Source of the DNA: Oribacterium sp. UBA6992
Lineage (GTDB): Bacteria > Bacillota > Clostridia > Lachnospirales > Lachnospiraceae
Reading direction: 5' to 3'
Assembly (NCBI GenBank): GCA_002449915.1
Contig: DJXY01000183.1
Coordinates: 1-9,288 of the forward strand
Length of the DNA: 9,288 bases
The translations under genes and the position numbers were made by a program. Under the pieces are notes generated by a model. That model made no database searches. It was given only the letters and a program-made list of their open reading frames with translations, and was not told where the DNA came from. This document shows positions 6,657-9,288 of this stretch, piece by piece; within the stretch, counting starts at the first letter, position 1; each line of letters begins with the position of its first letter.

Positions 6657-8455
6657 AAGCGCTTGAGTCTGCCTCCCATCGGCATATTATCAAGATCCTC
6701 ACGTGTAAAGGCATGCATCACGAGAAGTGCTGCAATATATATCACCACTGCGATCAGCACCGCCGGTCCGACAGAAATTGCGGAACCAATCCGTCCATTC
6801 CGGATCCCCTCCGGCAGCAGGATACGGATGCCAAAATAAACCGCATACGCTGCTGCACCCATGATCAGGGAGGCGATTGTCGGCAGTATATAAACCTTCA
6901 CAATACCCTGCCGGAAATGCACATGCTTCTGGATGGCAAGCTGGTTCAGGATGCACATCAGGAGCGCAAACAGAATGTTGGACAGAACCACAGCGTAAAT
7001 GCCAAATCCTGCATACATAAGTCCGATCAGGATCGCAATATGCAAGGCAAGCGAAATAAGTGCATTGCGAAGCGGCACATTGAGATGCCCAAGTCCCTGC
7101 AGGATCGCATTGGAAATGGTCGACAGGGAGAAAAATACAACTGCAAGCGATCCGATCCGAGTAAGGTTGATGAGCAGCCCTACATTTTTGCCGGGGAACA
7201 GCATCCGGCAGATCGGCGACGCCAGTACCGCCATCCCGATCGTTGCCGGTATGGCAATCAGCATGGTAAAGCGAATGGCATAGCGCACGCGGGAAACCGT
7301 ATCCCGGTGATTTCCGGATGCCACCGCGCGTGTGAGGCTCGGGATCAGGGAGCTTGACAAGGCATTGGCAAGCGCCACCGGAATATTAAACAGGATATGG
7401 TACTCGCCGAAGATTCCCCATTGTGTGACAATATTCTGCGCCTGTCCCAGCGCTGTCATGACATTACCAAAAAGATAGTCGTCAATGACAGAGGAGATAT
7501 TATACACCGTGCTGGAGATGAGGATCGGAAGCATCGTTGCGGCAAGCACCAGAGAGATCCTGCCGTAGCCTGCCACCCTGCTCTCATCACGTCGTACCGC
7601 CCGCTTCATCGCGGGTCTCTGGGCAAGATACAGGATTATGAAAAACAAGAGTGCCGTCAGCGCACCTGCACCGGTACCGATCGCACCGCCTGCCGCACCA
7701 AATGCATAGGTATACTCCGTATCATTGTAAAGCAGATTGGCGGTCTCGCCTCTATGAAACAGGATAGATGCCGCGAGCACGGAAATCACTGCATTGAGGA
7801 TCTGCTCCAGGATCTGGGAGATTGCAGTCGGCACCATATTGCCGGAGCCCTGGAAATAGCCGCGCAGGATGCCGAGGTATGCCATAATCCAGACCGTAGG
7901 GGCCAAAGCACGCAGGGCATATTCGCAATAGGGCTTTTTGAGGAGTCCTGCAATGGCATCCGCGCCAAACCAGAGCGCAGAAAACATCAGGAAGCCCATA
8001 ATGGTCGCATAGACAAACGCCGCCTTGAGCACGCGCTCCGTGTTCCGATAGCTGTCCTCCGCCATATAGCCTGATACAATCCTGGAAATTGCGGTCGGCA
8101 TGGAAAAGGACGACAGGATCAGAAGCAGCGTATAAATACTAAATGCACTGGTATAATATCCGTTTCCCTCCGCGCCGATGATTGCGGTGAGCGGGACACG
8201 GTAAATCATGCCGATGATTCTTACGAGAATGCTGGCGCCCGCAAGCAAGGACCCCTGCACTACAAAGTTTGTGCTGCGGCGGCTCTGCTGCGACGATGGT
8301 CTCGTAGATCGGGATGGCTTCTGCTGCGGGGAACGCATGGACATATGCTCTTGTCTTCCGTAATCCGAACTCCCTTGTCTTCTGCGAGGCGCAGCTTGCT
8401 GTCTTTCATGCGGTGCTCTGCTGGATGCCCGACCGGTACTCTTGCTGATGCTCAT
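6644..8455 (-). CDS. SpoVB/MurJ-superfamily polysaccharide (lipid-linked oligosaccharide) flippase with basic N-terminal extension
   Basis: A 603-residue polytopic membrane protein of the MOP (MATE/MviN) superfamily, polysaccharide-biosynthesis/SpoVB branch, expected to flip a lipid-linked cell-wall or capsule precursor across the membrane. Hydrophobic segments run from about residue 64 to 592 and fit 14 helices. Family landmarks are GSLLAGASILVRIIGMIYRVPL (68-89), GYFQGSGNMVPTAISQILEQ (199-218), the cytosolic basic loop around 271-289, SSSLIPSLTRA (368-378), ILQGLGHLNVPLRN (442-455) and a C-terminal LTRED-like end (FTREDLDNMP, 583-592). Residues 1-62 are an added S/R/Q-rich tail with 14 K/R against 3 D/E and no hydrophobic stretch, so it is not a signal peptide. 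The ATG overlaps the ybeY stop in ATGA, which favours this start; an internal Met38 would remove over half of the tail. Whether it carries lipid II, a teichoic-acid-type or exopolysaccharide unit cannot be told. Confidence 0.93.
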   Translation of the reverse strand: MSISKSTGRASSRAPHERQQAAPRRRQGSSDYGRQEHMSMRSPQQKPSRSTRPSSQQSRRSTNFVVQGSLLAGASILVRIIGMIYRVPLTAIIGAEGNGYYTSAFSIYTLLLILSSFSMPTAISRIVSGYMAEDSYRNTERVLKAAFVYATIMGFLMFSALWFGADAIAGLLKKPYCEYALRALAPTVWIMAYLGILRGYFQGSGNMVPTAISQILEQILNAVISVLAASILFHRGETANLLYNDTEYTYAFGAAGGAIGTGAGALTALLFFIILYLAQRPAMKRAVRRDESRVAGYGRISLVLAATMLPILISSTVYNISSVIDDYLFGNVMTALGQAQNIVTQWGIFGEYHILFNIPVALANALSSSLIPSLTRAVASGNHRDTVSRVRYAIRFTMLIAIPATIGMAVLASPICRMLFPGKNVGLLINLTRIGSLAVVFFSLSTISNAILQGLGHLNVPLRNALISLALHIAILIGLMYAGFGIYAVVLSNILFALLMCILNQLAIQKHVHFRQGIVKVYILPTIASLIMGAAAYAVYFGIRILLPEGIRNGRIGSAISVGPAVLIAVVIYIAALLVMHAFTREDLDNMPMGGRLKRFVKA

Positions 8456-8949
8456 CTTGTGTAACCCTTTCCTTCCAGTATTTCTCTCTGCCGCCGCTCC
8501 ATCTCAAGACGTTCTGTATCAACCATATGGTCGTAGCCAAAAAGATGCAGCATGGAATGCGCCACAAGAAAGGCAAGCTCGCGTCTCTCGGCATGCCCGT
8601 ATTCTCTCGCCTGACTCTCAATCCTGTCCTGATTCAGCACGATGTCTCCCAGCAGAAGCTCGCCTGTGTCCGGATTAAAAAGGCTCAGATCCTCCTCATC
8701 AATATCCTCAAAATCCGCCGGATGCCGGTAGGTAAGCATCGGAAAGGAAAGGACATCCGTCGGCGCATCAATCTCCCGCTGCTCCTTGTTGATTTCCTGA
8801 ATGCCGGCATTGTCTGTAATAAGGACGCTTACCTCACATTCATAGGGACACTTCTCATAATCTATTGCTGCTTCAATGATTTCCCGGATAATTTTATCAA
8901 AATCAAGATCCAGCCGTTTTTCGGTTTCAAAATCTATGTTGACTGTCAT
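8452..8949 (-). CDS. ybeY: Endoribonuclease YbeY (16S rRNA maturation, UPF0054)
   Basis: YbeY is a zinc-dependent single-strand endoribonuclease acting in 16S rRNA 3'-end maturation and ribosome quality control. The 165-residue protein has the family layout: ITDNAGIQEIN (44-54), DAPTDVLSFP (61-70), LLGDIVLN (99-106) and the metal-binding motif with H131, H135 and H141 (HSMLHLFGYDH), followed by a charged helix ERLEMERRQREIL. The position after H131 is Ser where many homologues have Gly; the three histidines are intact, so the enzyme should be active. It starts 2 bases after the phoH stop and its TGA overlaps the flippase ATG. The phoH-ybeY pair is conserved across bacteria, which supports the assignment of both. 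The ribosome binding site is poor, suggesting translational coupling to phoH. Confidence 0.97.
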   Translation of the reverse strand: MTVNIDFETEKRLDLDFDKIIREIIEAAIDYEKCPYECEVSVLITDNAGIQEINKEQREIDAPTDVLSFPMLTYRHPADFEDIDEEDLSLFNPDTGELLLGDIVLNQDRIESQAREYGHAERRELAFLVAHSMLHLFGYDHMVDTERLEMERRQREILEGKGYTR

Positions 8950-8951
8950 AT

Positions 8952-9288
8952 TTACTGACGCTTTCTGCGTTCGTTCCGCTTCTCTCCAAAGTCCCGCGGC
9001 GTGTGATTTTCTCTCCGCTCTGCGCGCTTTTTTTCATCCTTCTCATAGGCATTAACAATTCGCTGCACCAGGGGATGCCGCACCACATCGGCACTGGTCA
9101 GCACAGAAAAGGCAATGCCCTCGACATTTTTAAGCACCCGCATGGCATCCTCAAGTCCGGAGGCACGGTCTCCCTCAAGATCCTTCTGCGTAAGATCTCC
9201 CGTAACAATGACCTTGGATCCAAAGCCAATACGGGTGAGAAACATCTTCATCTGTGCCGGTGTTGTGTTCTGCGCCTCATCCAGGATG
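8952..9288 (-). CDS. PhoH-family ATPase (PhoH/YbeZ), C-terminal part; 5' end outside the window
   Basis: The frame is open from the right edge to TAA at 8952-8954, giving 112 residues. The segment begins with the Walker B stretch [16 protein letters not shown], then [16 protein letters not shown], the family motif containing the conserved TGD, and [21 protein letters not shown]. These are diagnostic of the PhoH/YbeZ P-loop ATPases, cytosolic proteins thought to act with YbeY on RNA. The Walker A region lies beyond the edge. The last 30 or so residues form a highly charged tail ([12 protein letters not shown], ending RRKRQ), possibly disordered and nucleic-acid binding. ybeY starts 2 bases downstream, the usual neighbour of this family. 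Confidence 0.95.
   Translation of the reverse strand, partial: ILDEAQNTTPAQMKMFLTRIGFGSKVIVTGDLTQKDLEGDRASGLEDAMRVLKNVEGIAFSVLTSADVVRHPLVQRIVNAYEKDEKKRAERRENHTPRDFGEKRNERRKRQ

Noticed and set aside
6605..8074. Plus-strand open frames of 250 and 225 codons
   Set aside because: Antisense to the flippase gene; composition rich in His, Arg and Cys is typical of a shadow frame of a hydrophobic protein.

Overview
The window reads as a single run of nine genes, all on the minus strand, with no RNA genes, mobile elements, CRISPR arrays or terminators visible. Base composition of about half G+C, tight gene packing with overlaps or gaps of a few bases, strong Shine-Dalgarno sites on some genes, and the protein types (a SpoVB-like flippase, a COG2509 flavoprotein, a short ProB without a PUA domain, a DUF896 protein) point to a Gram-positive Clostridia, most likely a Lachnospiraceae-type gut bacterium. 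The genus cannot be fixed from the sequence alone. The content looks like ordinary chromosomal core rather than an accessory island.

Reading in the direction of transcription (right to left): the 3' part of phoH (9288-8952); ybeY, the rRNA-maturation endonuclease (8949-8452); a 14-TM-type SpoVB/MurJ-superfamily lipid-linked oligosaccharide flippase with a long basic N-terminal tail (8455-6644); a HI0933/BaiN-type flavoprotein (6581-5295); a COG2509 FAD-dependent dehydrogenase overlapping it by 38 bases (5332-3713); proB, glutamate 5-kinase (3668-2808); a 57-residue DUF896 (YnzC-like) gene (2658-2485); proA, glutamate-5-semialdehyde dehydrogenase (start best placed at 2349, ending at 1078); and the first 358 codons of miaB, the tRNA methylthiotransferase, which runs off the left edge.

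phoH-ybeY and ybeY-flippase are separated by 2 bases and overlapped by 4 bases, the two flavoprotein genes overlap, and proA-miaB are 3 bases apart, so most of the window could be one transcript or a few nested ones. The two real breaks flank the DUF896 gene: a 149-base stretch upstream of it of only about 28% G+C (hand count) and a 135-base gap downstream of it. The first is the best place for an internal promoter. Functionally the run mixes ribosome and tRNA quality (phoH, ybeY, miaB), envelope building (flippase), two flavoenzymes of unknown substrate, and the first two steps of proline synthesis from glutamate (proB, proA).

I see no convincing undescribed multi-gene system. The points most worth a second look are the split of proB and proA by a DUF896 gene with its own AT-rich leader, an apparently shortened FAD-domain hairpin in the COG2509 protein, the basic tail of the flippase, and atypical residues in otherwise conserved MiaB motifs.
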